The notes beneath the pieces are model-generated. The model made no database searches. It was given only the letters and a program-made list of their open reading frames with translations, and was not told the origin of the DNA. Source: Marinomonas transparens (lineage in GTDB: Bacteria; Pseudomonadota; Gammaproteobacteria; Pseudomonadales; Marinomonadaceae). Taken from it: 64,000 nt of DNA. A program made the translations under genes and the position numbers. The stretch is from positions 62,001 through 126,000 of the forward strand of contig NZ_JAEMNX010000012.1 of NCBI RefSeq assembly GCF_016463975.1, written 5' to 3'. Shown here in pieces: positions 32,947 through 42,630 of the stretch. Each line of letters starts with the position of its first letter. The stretch's first letter is position 1.

Positions 32947-35262
32947 ATGGCTAATAAACCCTCGGTAAAATCTTCGCGCAAGTCCTCGACTTCTAAAAGA
33001 AAAAAGTCTTCTTCCCGCCAATCTCGACCGTCTTGGTTTGGGCGTATTTTACGTCGTCTTTTTAAGTGGGGGTTAGTGTTTTCTTTGCTTGCCAGCATTC
33101 CTTTTTCTGCTTGGGTATGGTGGCTTAATAGTCAAGTAGTGACTCGTTTTGAAGGGCAGAAATGGCAGGTGCCCTCAGAGGTATACAGTGCCCCTATTAT
33201 TTTAAAAAGTGGCTCCCCTTGGAAGAAGCAGGATCTGGAAAGCCTGTTGCAAGAAACTGGCTATCGATTTGGCCGCAATAGTCAAAAAGTTGGTTGGGCT
33301 GCTCGTAGTCGAACAAAAGTCAGTGCACACCTACGTTCTTATGTTGACCATCTTGGTTTTCATACAAGTGAACGGCGAATTTTTTCCTTTAAAAATGGCT
33401 TGTTAGATATTAGAGCGTTGAATAACCAATCAATTGAAGAAGCTAGAATCGAACCTCAACGTATTGGCTTTTTATATGGCGGTAATACAGAAAACCGCGA
33501 AATATTAGCCTATGAGGATATTCCAAAGCCCTTGATTGATATCCTTATTGCAGTAGAAGATCGGGACTTTTATCAACATTGGGGTATTTCTTTGACGGGG
33601 ATTGTTCGTGCCATTGTGGTAAATGTGACGAATGGGGCTCGTCGTCAAGGTGGCTCTACTTTGACTCAGCAACTGATTAAAAATATGTATTTGAGCTCGG
33701 AACGAACTTATACCCGTAAGCTGACTGAAGTGGTGATGAGTTTGTTGCTTGAATATCATTATTCAAAAGAAGCCATAATTACCGCTTATATGAATGAGGT
33801 ATATCTGGCTCAGCTAGGCAGTAGTGCGTTACATGGCTTTGCCGCGGCGAGTCAGCACTTTTTTGGTCGGCCCTTAGGTGAACTTAATGTTGATGAGTTT
33901 GCCTTACTCGTGGGCATGGTGAAAGGTCCTTCCTTGTATAACCCTGAACGTTCTCCTAAACGGGCAAAAGAGAGGCGTGATACTGTTTTAGCGGTATTGA
34001 AAGCTCAACAGCGGCTGTCGACCGAAGATTATAAAACCTTGATTAACCAGCCTATTCGTTTAGCTGATAAGAAAAAACAGCGGTCCGTTTATGGGGATTA
34101 TTTAGATCTCGTAGCGATGCAATTGTCTCGAGATTTTGATGAAACGACATTAGCGACGCAAAACCTACGCATCTACACTGGGCTTGATATTCGCGCACAG
34201 CGAGCGGCGAAAAAAGCGGTACAGCGACAAGTTGCCCTGTTGGAACGACAAGACCCTAAATTGAAAGGGTTGCAGGGTGCCATGGTGGTAACGGATCGTA
34301 TCACTGGGCAGGTTCGAGCTGTGATTGGCTCAAGTGGTCAACACTATACTGGTTTCAACCGCGTGCTTGGTGCAGTAAGGCCGATTGGCTCATTGGTTAA
34401 GCCTCCATTGTATTTATCTGCTTTGGCTAGCGGTCGCTACAGCTGGTGGTCAAAAATTGAAGATAAGCCTTTACGGTTCAATGTAGGGGGGCAAATATGG
34501 CAACCAGAGAATTATGATCACAAAAGTCATGGGGTAGTGCATTTGTATCAGGCCATGGCGAAGTCTTATAACCTAGCTACTCTAAATCTTGCTAATCAAA
34601 TTGGCTTTGATCGTGTGGGTGATACGCTGCGTCAACTGGGGGTGAAAAGGCCTTTTACCATGCATCCTGCTATGGCTTTAGGCGCCTTAGAGTTGTCTCC
34701 CTTTGAAGTATCGCGTTTATATCAACCTATTGCTTCTCAAGGTCAAAGCAGTGAGTTAGGCGTGGTATTGGCGGTGATGGATCAAAAAGACCAGCTGATT
34801 AAGCGATTTGATAAAACAGGCAGTGTGCCATTTACTGATGCGTTGCTGGCTGTGACTTTGGATGGCATGACAAAAACACCTAAGATAGGGACGGCGCGAG
34901 CAGCACAAGGTGTTTTCCCCAAGCTAAATTTTGCCGCGAAAACAGGCACCACGAATCAGCAAAAGGACAGTTGGTTTGTTGGGATTACTGGAGATTACTC
35001 TAGCATTGTATGGTTAGGGGATGATGATAATGTTCCGTTAAGTATTACTGGTAGTAGCGGAGCACAAAAAGTATGGATAGATTTTACTCAAAACATGAAC
35101 CCAAGATCTTTACCCGACTCTTTGCCTAATGGGGCGGTTCGTTATGATGTGTTGGATGATAAGTTTGAAATTGCAGCCCCACGTTGTGATGATAAAACGT
35201 CGTTGGCCTTTATTGTAGGAACCGAGCCAAAAGACACCAGTTCCTGTCTTTGGCCCTTTTAA
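32947..35262 (+). CDS. mrcB: Penicillin-binding protein 1b (bifunctional)
   Basis: A 771-residue class A PBP. A Lys/Ser-rich cytoplasmic tail (1-35) and one membrane helix (about 40-60) precede the UB2H domain, the GT51 transglycosylase (Glu204 in EDRDFYQHWG; RRQGGSTLTQQLIKN) and the transpeptidase with Ser482 in GSLVKP, SYN and Lys665 in KTGTT. The UB2H segment marks it as PBP1b, which builds the septal and side wall and is activated by LpoB. It is slightly shorter at the C terminus than E. coli PBP1b. Convergent with glgA, with 12 bases between stops. Confidence 0.95.
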   Translation: MANKPSVKSSRKSSTSKRKKSSSRQSRPSWFGRILRRLFKWGLVFSLLASIPFSAWVWWLNSQVVTRFEGQKWQVPSEVYSAPIILKSGSPWKKQDLESLLQETGYRFGRNSQKVGWAARSRTKVSAHLRSYVDHLGFHTSERRIFSFKNGLLDIRALNNQSIEEARIEPQRIGFLYGGNTENREILAYEDIPKPLIDILIAVEDRDFYQHWGISLTGIVRAIVVNVTNGARRQGGSTLTQQLIKNMYLSSERTYTRKLTEVVMSLLLEYHYSKEAIITAYMNEVYLAQLGSSALHGFAAASQHFFGRPLGELNVDEFALLVGMVKGPSLYNPERSPKRAKERRDTVLAVLKAQQRLSTEDYKTLINQPIRLADKKKQRSVYGDYLDLVAMQLSRDFDETTLATQNLRIYTGLDIRAQRAAKKAVQRQVALLERQDPKLKGLQGAMVVTDRITGQVRAVIGSSGQHYTGFNRVLGAVRPIGSLVKPPLYLSALASGRYSWWSKIEDKPLRFNVGGQIWQPENYDHKSHGVVHLYQAMAKSYNLATLNLANQIGFDRVGDTLRQLGVKRPFTMHPAMALGALELSPFEVSRLYQPIASQGQSSELGVVLAVMDQKDQLIKRFDKTGSVPFTDALLAVTLDGMTKTPKIGTARAAQGVFPKLNFAAKTGTTNQQKDSWFVGITGDYSSIVWLGDDDNVPLSITGSSGAQKVWIDFTQNMNPRSLPDSLPNGAVRYDVLDDKFEIAAPRCDDKTSLAFIVGTEPKDTSSCLWPF

Positions 35263-35274
35263 ATAGAAGATATG

Positions 35275-36711
35275 CTATTTATGTATTAGCGATTCATATA
35301 GCTCAACCCACTGCCCCGTGACCGCCTCCCAACTATAATCATATGCCATGGCATTTCTTTGTTTTTCTTGCCACGAATGCGAGTTATAGAAACTTTCCAT
35401 ACAACGTTCTAGCGCAGCTTTTAGTGAGGCAACATCGGCGTCTGTAAACACAAAACCGTTGGCTCTATCCCCCCATTCAAATACGGTATCGGCAAGACCG
35501 CCTGTCTGCCTTACGACAGGCAGTGTGCCATATTTTAAGGCGTACAGTTGAGTTAAGCCGCAGGGTTCAAATCTGGATGGAATAAGCAGGGCGTCAATGC
35601 CAGCTTGAATTCGATGAGAGTAGTCTTCAAAGTAACCAATGCGAACAGAGACTTGTTCTGGGTAGAGGCTTTGCAGTTCTAAATAACCTGCTTCCAGATG
35701 TTTATCTCCAGCGCCAAGTACAATCAAACGAGCGCCACGATCAAGTAGATGTGGTATGGCTTCTAATACAAGATCCAGTCCCTTTTGTTCTGTTAGACGG
35801 CTGACGACACCAAATATAGGTTGGCTGGTATCCTCTGAAAGCCCGTTTTCTTGAAGCAAAGCGAGTTTGTTTTCATACTTTTTCGTTAGGCTTTCTGGGC
35901 CATAATTTTGTGCAATAAATTGGTCTTTTTCCGGTGACCACTGCTCATAATCAACACCATTTAGTATGCCGGTGAGCTTGTGTTGTAGGGATTTGAGCGT
36001 GCCGTCTAAGCCATCACCATATTCACTGGTTAAAATTTCTTGTGCGTAAGTTGGGCTGACTGTGGTAATCGCATCGGCATAGACTAACCCTGCTTTTAAA
36101 CCTGAAAAATTACCGTAAAACTCCATGCCATGTAGGTCAAGTAGTTCTGTAGATAGGCGCATATCGGCAAATTTACTCATTTCGAAGCTACCGTTGTAGC
36201 GTAAATTATGAACTGTGGTCACGACAGGGATATGGTCGGCTTTCCAGCTTTTTAAATAGGCTGCCGCAAAGCCTGTTTGCCAATCGTTCAGGTGTAAAAC
36301 ATCAGCTTGCCAGCCAATGAGGTGGCCGTGAAGAGCAAGTGTGGCTGCCGCCCAAGATAATGCTGCAAAACGCAAATGGTTGTCTTGGAAATCAGCGCCC
36401 TTACTGTCTAAATAGGGGCCAGCCTCGCGTTCGTATAAGGCTTGGCATTGCAGTAGCCAGATAGGTGTATCGCTCTCAGGAATACTGGTTTCAAGTAAAA
36501 TTAAATCACCTACCCCAAATGGGTTTCCGAGGTTGATACTCTTCTGAATAGGAGCTACCTTCTTTAAGAGGTCATTGTAAGCGGGCATAATCAGCCGGAC
36601 ATCATGACCTTGTTTTCTTAGTGCGACGGGGAGGGCGCCGGCAACATCTGCAAGCCCTCCAGTTTTAATCAAGGGATAGATTTCGGAGGCGGCAAAGAGA
36701 GTTTTTATCAT
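35275..36711 (-). CDS. glgA: Glycogen synthase
   Basis: A 478-residue GT5 glycogen synthase, adding ADP-glucose to alpha-1,4-glucan. The N-terminal ADP-glucose motif KTGGLADVAGALP and the C-terminal PSRFEPCGLTQLYALKYGTLPVVRQTGGLADTV donor-site region are present. ATG 36711 is chosen because it puts MIKTLFAASEIYPL at the canonical N terminus and matches the E. coli length (477); the frame upstream to 36840 has no similarity. It is divergent from glgC with a 98-base shared promoter region. No branching enzyme or phosphorylase gene is in the window. Confidence 0.93.
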   Translation of the reverse strand: MIKTLFAASEIYPLIKTGGLADVAGALPVALRKQGHDVRLIMPAYNDLLKKVAPIQKSINLGNPFGVGDLILLETSIPESDTPIWLLQCQALYEREAGPYLDSKGADFQDNHLRFAALSWAAATLALHGHLIGWQADVLHLNDWQTGFAAAYLKSWKADHIPVVTTVHNLRYNGSFEMSKFADMRLSTELLDLHGMEFYGNFSGLKAGLVYADAITTVSPTYAQEILTSEYGDGLDGTLKSLQHKLTGILNGVDYEQWSPEKDQFIAQNYGPESLTKKYENKLALLQENGLSEDTSQPIFGVVSRLTEQKGLDLVLEAIPHLLDRGARLIVLGAGDKHLEAGYLELQSLYPEQVSVRIGYFEDYSHRIQAGIDALLIPSRFEPCGLTQLYALKYGTLPVVRQTGGLADTVFEWGDRANGFVFTDADVASLKAALERCMESFYNSHSWQEKQRNAMAYDYSWEAVTGQWVELYESLIHK

Positions 36712-36809
36712 GGTGGTATCTTGTTGATTCAATGTGATGATAAGAGTATACCTAAATACAACTTGGAGTAGAGTGCAACAAAATAAAAACGGTATTTTAA
36801 AGGTGGTAT

Positions 36810-38060
36810 ATGGATTTAAATACAGCGTGCATGCAAACACTGTCCATTATTTTAGCTGGTGGGCGCGGCTCAAGATTAAAGCAATTAACCGATAACCGTT
36901 CTAAGCCTGCGGTGCCTATTGCAGGTAAATATAAAATTATTGATTTTCCTCTTTCTAACTGTGTGAATTCAGGGATGCGTCGTATTGCTGTATTGACTCA
37001 ATATCGATCTCATACGCTGAATCAACATGTGCAACGTGGCTGGAATTTCTTGCGCTCGGACTTTAATGAATTCATTGAGCTTTGGCCTGCCCAGCAGCAA
37101 ACTGGTGGGGATTGGTACCGAGGTACTGCGGATGCCGTCTTTCAAAATTTGAGCATGATTGACAGTCTGGACAGTGAGTATGTTTTGATTTTGGCTGGAG
37201 ACCATGTGTACAAACAAGATTATAGCATCATGTTGAAAGAGCATATGGAGAGTGGTGCTGACGTATCCGTGGCCTGTATTGAAGTGCCACTAGGGGAAGC
37301 GGATCAGTTTGGTATCATGCATGTGGATGAAGAAGACAATATTATTGCCTTTGAGGAAAAACCTACCAACCCTCCTACGATGCCGGGTAAACCAGAAGTT
37401 TCTTTGGCCAGTATGGGGATTTATATTTTCAATACGAAATTCTTGTCAGAAAATCTCAGGTCAGATGCCTCAGACGATGATTCTAGTCATGACTTTGGTA
37501 AAGACTTAATTCCTTTCTTTGTGGGGCGTTGCAAGATTAAAGCCCACCATTTTTCTCATAGTGTGGTGAAAAATGAGAGCTATCCTGATCAAGCTTACTG
37601 GCGTGACGTGGGGACTTTGAGTGCCTATTGGGAATCCAATATGGATTTAACCCGCTTGGTCCCTGAGTTGGATTTGTATGATGAAGCTTGGCCTATTCGT
37701 ACCGCGCAATATCAGCGTCCAGCAGCCAAGTTTAATTATAATTACGAAGAACGTATAGGCACGGCATTAAATTCCGTGGTGTCTGCTGGGTGTATCGTAT
37801 CCGGTTCAACCGTGGAAAAGTCCATCTTGTTTAACAATGTGCGAGTGAACTCTTATTCCCGGGTGAGCCATTCAGTTATTTTACCTCGATGTGATATTGG
37901 CCGGCATTGTCGCCTGAGTAAGGTCGTGGTGGATTCTGATTGTCACATTCCTGAAGGCACGATAATTGGCGAAGACTCAGTTGCCGATGCGGCACGCTTT
38001 TATCGTAATTCTGATGGTGTGACTCTGGTTACTCAGGAGATGATAGAAGCTTTAAACTAG
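36810..38060 (+). CDS. glgC: Glucose-1-phosphate adenylyltransferase
   Basis: A 416-residue ADP-glucose pyrophosphorylase, the committing step of glycogen synthesis. The nucleotide motif AGGRGSRLKQLTDNRSKPAVP, the catalytic WYRGTADAV, and FGKDLIPF with the activator-site Lys region are visible. A C-terminal left-handed beta-helix completes the protein, and the length is close to E. coli GlgC (431). AAGGTGG precedes the ATG. It is paired head-to-head with glgA and closed by a strong terminator. Confidence 0.94.
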   Translation: MDLNTACMQTLSIILAGGRGSRLKQLTDNRSKPAVPIAGKYKIIDFPLSNCVNSGMRRIAVLTQYRSHTLNQHVQRGWNFLRSDFNEFIELWPAQQQTGGDWYRGTADAVFQNLSMIDSLDSEYVLILAGDHVYKQDYSIMLKEHMESGADVSVACIEVPLGEADQFGIMHVDEEDNIIAFEEKPTNPPTMPGKPEVSLASMGIYIFNTKFLSENLRSDASDDDSSHDFGKDLIPFFVGRCKIKAHHFSHSVVKNESYPDQAYWRDVGTLSAYWESNMDLTRLVPELDLYDEAWPIRTAQYQRPAAKFNYNYEERIGTALNSVVSAGCIVSGSTVEKSILFNNVRVNSYSRVSHSVILPRCDIGRHCRLSKVVVDSDCHIPEGTIIGEDSVADAARFYRNSDGVTLVTQEMIEALN

Positions 38061-38085
38061 TCACCTGATCCCTATAAGTTTAACT

Positions 38086-38118
38086 AAAGCCGCTTAATTT
38101 AGCGGCTTTTCTTTTTTT
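38086..38118 (+). terminator. Intrinsic terminator after glgC
   Basis: A 9-base-pair stem AAAGCCGCT/AGCGGCTTT (38086-38094 with 38101-38109) has a 6-base loop and is followed by TTTTCTTTTTTT. Confidence 0.9.
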
Positions 38119-38202
38119 GCGGAATAGTATTTATATTGGGCATTGTACTTTTGACCTTGAAAACGCTGAAAGTGGGCGCATTAGAAAGGTTCTACTGTTT
38201 TC

Positions 38203-38235
38203 TAGGGTTATCCCCGCATGTTGTGGATAACCCTA
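38203..38235. repeat. 11-bp inverted repeat containing a perfect DnaA-box sequence
   Basis: TAGGGTTATCC (38203-38213) and GGATAACCCTA (38225-38235) are perfect complements around an 11-base loop. The right arm spans TGTGGATAA (38222-38230), which is TTATCCACA on the minus strand, the exact DnaA box. The left arm has the near match TTATCCCCG. The remainder of the 318-base gap between glgC and ribE shows no gene. Confidence 0.5.
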
Positions 38236-38378
38236 TTAGTGAATTAATGATAACTTGCGCTAGGTCAGTCAGAGTATGGTTTTGGTGTTTGCTGTTCAAT
38301 TCTTCTTCACTCATTAGAGAGTTGTTCATAATTTGATTGATTTGCTTCGTATCCTGTATTTATCAATGAGGAAATTTC

Positions 38379-39002
38379 ATGTTTACCGGAATTGTTCAAG
38401 GCATAGCAAGTGTTCAATCTTGCCAGTCGATTGGGCGTAATAAACGTCTCGAAATCTTGTTTCCTGCGGGAAGTATGTTAGGGCAACAATTAGGGGCAAG
38501 TGTCGCTATTAATGGTGTTTGTTTGACCGTCGCTGATATCGCTTCTGATGTACTGACTTTTGATGTTATTGATACCACGCTTGCGTTAACAAATATTGGT
38601 CTTCTTCAGGTTGAAGATAGTGTCAATTTTGAACGGGCAGCGAAAATGGGGGATGAGGTCGGCGGTCATGTAATGTCTGGTCATATTATGACAAGCGTTG
38701 CTGTATCTAAAGTTGAAACGATTGCTGAGAGTGTTCACATTCGTTTTAAAACAGATCGTCAGAACGAAGTGGATGCCAGACGTTATTTGTTTGATAAGGG
38801 CTATGTTGGGTTGAATGGGGCAAGTTTGACCATTAGTGATATTGGTGATGATTGGCTGGAAGTGTCTTTAATTCCTGAGACATTAAGATTAACGACTTTT
38901 GGTCTGCTATCGGTAGGAAGTCGAGTGAATTTAGAAATCGATGCTCATACGCAAGCAACGGTTGATACGGTTGAGAGGGTTTTAAAGCAAAGAGGCATTT
39001 AA
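38379..39002 (+). CDS. ribE: Riboflavin synthase, alpha subunit
   Basis: A 207-residue riboflavin synthase, which dismutates two 6,7-dimethyl-8-ribityllumazine molecules into riboflavin. It opens with the essential MFTGIVQG, has two lumazine-binding repeats (about 1-95 and 96-190), the Cys-containing INGVCLTV loop, GGHVMSGHIM, and the ending TQATVDTVERVL. The length is near E. coli (213). It stands alone, not in a rib operon, and no FMN-riboswitch core (the GGGCGGGGTGAAA-type consensus) is seen in the upstream gap. E. coli annotations call this gene ribC. Confidence 0.93.
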   Translation: MFTGIVQGIASVQSCQSIGRNKRLEILFPAGSMLGQQLGASVAINGVCLTVADIASDVLTFDVIDTTLALTNIGLLQVEDSVNFERAAKMGDEVGGHVMSGHIMTSVAVSKVETIAESVHIRFKTDRQNEVDARRYLFDKGYVGLNGASLTISDIGDDWLEVSLIPETLRLTTFGLLSVGSRVNLEIDAHTQATVDTVERVLKQRGI

Positions 39003-39114
39003 AATATCGGTCAGTACTTTCTTCTACGCAGTGCTCTCTATCTTGTAGATGCTGAAATAAATGGAGTCCTGATGTTATTTTCGGTAGAATGCTCGCCAAT
39101 TTCTATCCTGAGAA

Positions 39115-39215
39115 CCTGTTAATAAGTTTGTGACGTTGGGCTATTTTGGTATTTGCTCAAATTTATACGTGGTTTATTGCAAAAAACGTGTATATCTCAT
39201 TGATTTATTAACAGG
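39115..39215. repeat. Long-range inverted repeat in the lepA leader
   Basis: CCTGTTAATAA (39115-39125) and TTATTAACAGG (39205-39215) are perfect 11-base complements 79 bases apart, ending 37 bases before lepA. A folded leader RNA is possible if transcription starts upstream. Confidence 0.45.
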
Positions 39216-39252
39216 GCTCGATCAAATATCGCTTTTTAAGTGTGAGTAAACA

Positions 39253-41058
39253 GTGTCTTCTAATAATCTCAAGCACATACGAAACTTTTCAATTATTGCC
39301 CATATTGACCATGGTAAATCGACTTTGGCTGATCGCTTTATTCAAACCTGCGAAGGTTTAAGTGAACGTGAAATGTCCGCTCAGGTTCTTGATTCAATGG
39401 ACATTGAACGGGAACGTGGCATCACCATCAAGGCTCAGAGCGTGACCTTGGATTACCATGCCAAAGATGGACAAACCTACCAGCTGAATTTTATCGATAC
39501 CCCAGGACACGTGGACTTTTCTTATGAAGTGTCCCGCTCTCTTGCTGCCTGTGAAGGAGCCTTGTTAGTGGTTGATGCCGCACAAGGCGTAGAAGCTCAG
39601 TCTGTAGCTAACTGCTATACGGCTATAGAGCAGGGCCTTGAAGTGATGCCTGTACTGAATAAAATCGATTTGCCTCAAGCCGAGCCAGAACGGGTTTGTG
39701 AGGAAATTGAAGAAATCATTGGTATTGACGCGATGGACGCCGTTACTTGCTCCGCGAAAACGGGAATGGGAGTGGATGATGTTCTTGAGCGATTAGTTGC
39801 CACTGTCCCAGCACCGGAAGGGGATGTTGATGCCCCTCTGCAAGCGCTAATTATCGATTCTTGGTTTGATAATTATCTTGGCGTGGTTTCCTTGGTACGT
39901 ATCAAGCAAGGCACATTGCGTAAAAAAGACAAGATCTTCATTAAATCTACTAAGCAGGCTCACCCTGTTGATATGGCCGGTATTTTTACACCAAAACGTA
40001 AAGAGACCGGAGTGTTAAGAGCGGGTGAGGTGGGCTATGTCGTTGCGGGTATTAAAGACATTCACGGTGCGCCAGTGGGTGATACCATTACCCACGCTAC
40101 GACCCCAAATGTTGAACAACTAGCGGGTTTTCAAAAGGTGAAACCTCAGGTTTACGCTGGTGTTTTTCCAGTTAGCTCTGATGATTACGAAGACTTCCGT
40201 GTTGCTCTGAGTAAATTAACACTTAATGATGCGTCGCTTTTCTTTGAGCCAGAAAGTTCGGATGCACTTGGTTTTGGTTTCCGTTGTGGTTTCTTGGGGA
40301 TGCTGCATATGGAAATCATTCAGGAGCGACTAGAGCGTGAGTATAACCTAGATCTTATTACCACAGCACCAACGGTGGTGTTTGAAATTGAGCTGAATAA
40401 TGGCTCTGTGGTAAGTGTGGATAGCCCTTCTAAAATGCCCGATCCGGCCACCATTAAAGAAATGCGCGAACCGATTGTGGTTGCCAATATTCTAGTTCCT
40501 CAAGAATATCTAGGAAACGTGATTACCTTGTGTATCGAAAAACGTGGCATTCAAAAAGACATGTTGTACGTAGGTAAGCAGGTTCAATTGAGCTACGAAC
40601 TGCCAATGAATGAAGTGGTGATGGATTTCTTTGATAAGTTGAAATCTTGTAGTCGCGGTTTTGCTTCACTGGATTACAGTTTTTCTCACTTTAGCCCAGC
40701 GCCATTGTGTCGCTTGGATATTTTGATTAACGGTGAGCGGGTGGATGCCTTAGCGCTCATTATGCACAAAGATAATGTGCAGTATAAAGGCCGTGCTCTT
40801 TGTGAAAAAATGAAAGAGCTGATCCCACGTCAAATGTTTGATGTGGCGATTCAGGGTGCGGTGGGTGCGAAGGTGATTTCTCGTACCACGGTAAAAGCCT
40901 TACGTAAAAACGTTATCGCGAAATGTTATGGCGGCGATGTGAGCCGTAAGAAGAAACTGCTACAGAAGCAAAAAGACGGTAAAAAACGCATGAAACAGGT
41001 TGGTAATGTGGAAGTGCCACAATCGGCCTTTCTTGCCGCGTTACAACTTGATAGTTAG
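39253..41058 (+). CDS. lepA: Elongation factor 4 (LepA)
   Basis: A 601-residue translational GTPase. The G1 motif is [10 protein letters not shown]3 is DTPGHVDF and G4 is NKID, all near the N terminus. Domains II, III and V resemble EF-G, but there is no domain IV; instead there is the LepA-specific C-terminal domain with [19 protein letters not shown]. LepA binds the ribosome and back-translocates or helps initiation and assembly. The start is GTG. It heads the lepA-lepB-rnc-era-recO-acpS cluster. Confidence 0.96.
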   Translation: MSSNNLKHIRNFSIIAHIDHGKSTLADRFIQTCEGLSEREMSAQVLDSMDIERERGITIKAQSVTLDYHAKDGQTYQLNFIDTPGHVDFSYEVSRSLAACEGALLVVDAAQGVEAQSVANCYTAIEQGLEVMPVLNKIDLPQAEPERVCEEIEEIIGIDAMDAVTCSAKTGMGVDDVLERLVATVPAPEGDVDAPLQALIIDSWFDNYLGVVSLVRIKQGTLRKKDKIFIKSTKQAHPVDMAGIFTPKRKETGVLRAGEVGYVVAGIKDIHGAPVGDTITHATTPNVEQLAGFQKVKPQVYAGVFPVSSDDYEDFRVALSKLTLNDASLFFEPESSDALGFGFRCGFLGMLHMEIIQERLEREYNLDLITTAPTVVFEIELNNGSVVSVDSPSKMPDPATIKEMREPIVVANILVPQEYLGNVITLCIEKRGIQKDMLYVGKQVQLSYELPMNEVVMDFFDKLKSCSRGFASLDYSFSHFSPAPLCRLDILINGERVDALALIMHKDNVQYKGRALCEKMKELIPRQMFDVAIQGAVGAKVISRTTVKALRKNVIAKCYGGDVSRKKKLLQKQKDGKKRMKQVGNVEVPQSAFLAALQLDS

Positions 41059-41108
41059 TCCTAGCAGTATAATAGACATGATGCTTCATGTCTTAATGGA
41101 GAGGTAGT

Positions 41109-41933
41109 ATGGGTTTTGATTTCGAATTAATACTGGCGATTGCGTTTTTTGTTACCGGAGCTTTTTGGTTTTACGATCGTATTGTGTACTTACCAAAGCG
41201 CAAAGCTGTATTAGCGGATATGGCTCCTGAAGCCAAACAAGCGATTAGTAAAGAAGCGCAGCAGCGACTAGCTGAGACGCCAAGGCTGGTGGTGGAAGTA
41301 AAATCCTACTTCATGATTATTGCTATCATTTTTGGCTTGCGTTCTTTTGTTGTGGAGCCCTTCCAGATTCCATCTGGCTCTATGTTACCGACGTTAAAGA
41401 TTGGCGACTTTATTTTAGTGAACAAGTTTGATTATGGGCTGCGTTTACCTGTATTGAATACCACTATTATTCCAACGACTGAACCTAAACGTGGTGATGT
41501 CGTGGTATTTAAATACCCTAGGGATCCTAGTTTAAACTATATTAAACGTTTGGTAGGCCTTCCAGGAGACACAATCAGCTACCATAATAAAACCTTGAAA
41601 GTGAATGGCAAGTTGGTTGAGACGGATTTATTGGCAGAATTATCGTCGTCTTTGAATGTTAACCGTGAGCCGGTTCGTGTGTTGCATGAAAACTTAGGTG
41701 GTGTTGATCACGAAATTTATAATAGCTTCCGACACAACCCATTGGAAGGTGACTGGGTGGTGCCTAAAGGCTCTTACTTTGTTATGGGCGATAACCGTGA
41801 TAACAGTTCCGATAGCCGTGTATGGGGCTTTGTACCAGAAGCGAATATGAAAGGGCGCGCATTTTATGTGTGGCTTCATTGGGATGAGTTATTTAGTATC
41901 CCAAGTTTTAAGTATAATGGATTGATTAAGTAA
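41109..41933 (+). CDS. lepB: Signal peptidase I
   Basis: A 274-residue leader peptidase with two membrane helices (about residues 4-22 and 62-80) and a periplasmic catalytic domain. Ser91 lies in PSGSMLPTL and Lys146 in [12 protein letters not shown], forming the Ser-Lys dyad; [17 protein letters not shown] follows. It removes signal peptides from secreted proteins at the inner membrane. It is shorter than E. coli LepB (324), as in many related species. It lies 50 bases after lepA. Confidence 0.96.
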   Translation: MGFDFELILAIAFFVTGAFWFYDRIVYLPKRKAVLADMAPEAKQAISKEAQQRLAETPRLVVEVKSYFMIIAIIFGLRSFVVEPFQIPSGSMLPTLKIGDFILVNKFDYGLRLPVLNTTIIPTTEPKRGDVVVFKYPRDPSLNYIKRLVGLPGDTISYHNKTLKVNGKLVETDLLAELSSSLNVNREPVRVLHENLGGVDHEIYNSFRHNPLEGDWVVPKGSYFVMGDNRDNSSDSRVWGFVPEANMKGRAFYVWLHWDELFSIPSFKYNGLIK

Positions 41934-41946
41934 TTTTGGAGAAATT

Positions 41947-42630
41947 TTGAGTTCACAGTATCAAAAATTGAGTCGGCGAATAGGTTATTTTTTTGCTGAC
42001 CTTGGATTGCTTGAGCTGGCGCTAACGCACCGCAGTTTTGGTGGAAAAAATAATGAACGCCTCGAGTTCTTGGGCGATTCCATTCTTAATTACGTGATTG
42101 CGGAAGGTCTTTTTCATCGTTTCCCGAAAGCAAAGGAAGGCGAGCTAAGTCGTTTACGGGCTTCTCTGGTAAAAGGCGATACCTTGGCGGAATTGGCGAG
42201 AGAATTTGAGCTAGGGGATTTTTTAAAGCTTGGTGCCGGTGAGCTAAAGAGCGGTGGTTTTCGTCGAGATTCGATTTTGGCAGATACGGTGGAAGGTATT
42301 ATTGGTGCCATCTATTTAGACGCTGGAATGGATGTTTGCCGTCAGCATATTTTAGAGTGGTACAAAGAGCGCTTAGAAGCGACTTCCTTGAAGATAGTCA
42401 CGAAAGACTCTAAAACGCTGTTGCAAGAATATTTACAAGCACGTAAGCATGCTTTGCCACAATATGAAGTCGTGCAGATTGTCGGTGAGCCCCACGACCA
42501 AACTTTTTATGTGCACTGTCAGATAGAGTTGTTTGATGAGGCGATTGAAGGCAAGGGTAATAGCCGAAGAATTGCAGAGCAAAATGCGGCAGCAAAAGCC
42601 TTGAAAAAAGTGGATCAAAATGATGTCTGA
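41947..42630 (+). CDS. rnc: Ribonuclease III
   Basis: A 227-residue RNase III (E. coli, 226). The catalytic signature [17 protein letters not shown] is near the N terminus, and the dsRNA-binding domain occupies the last ~70 residues ([23 protein letters not shown] ... [12 protein letters not shown]). It processes rRNA precursors and double-stranded mRNA. The start is TTG with a GGAG ribosome site seven bases upstream. It overlaps the era start by 11 bases. Confidence 0.96.
   Translation: MSSQYQKLSRRIGYFFADLGLLELALTHRSFGGKNNERLEFLGDSILNYVIAEGLFHRFPKAKEGELSRLRASLVKGDTLAELAREFELGDFLKLGAGELKSGGFRRDSILADTVEGIIGAIYLDAGMDVCRQHILEWYKERLEATSLKIVTKDSKTLLQEYLQARKHALPQYEVVQIVGEPHDQTFYVHCQIELFDEAIEGKGNSRRIAEQNAAAKALKKVDQNDV

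Noticed and set aside
38136..38336. Open frame of 66 codons between glgC and ribE
   Set aside because: No ribosome site, no recognisable domain, and it runs through an inverted repeat; read as noncoding.
38110..38378. FMN riboswitch ahead of ribE
   Set aside because: The conserved RFN core sequence is not present in the gap.
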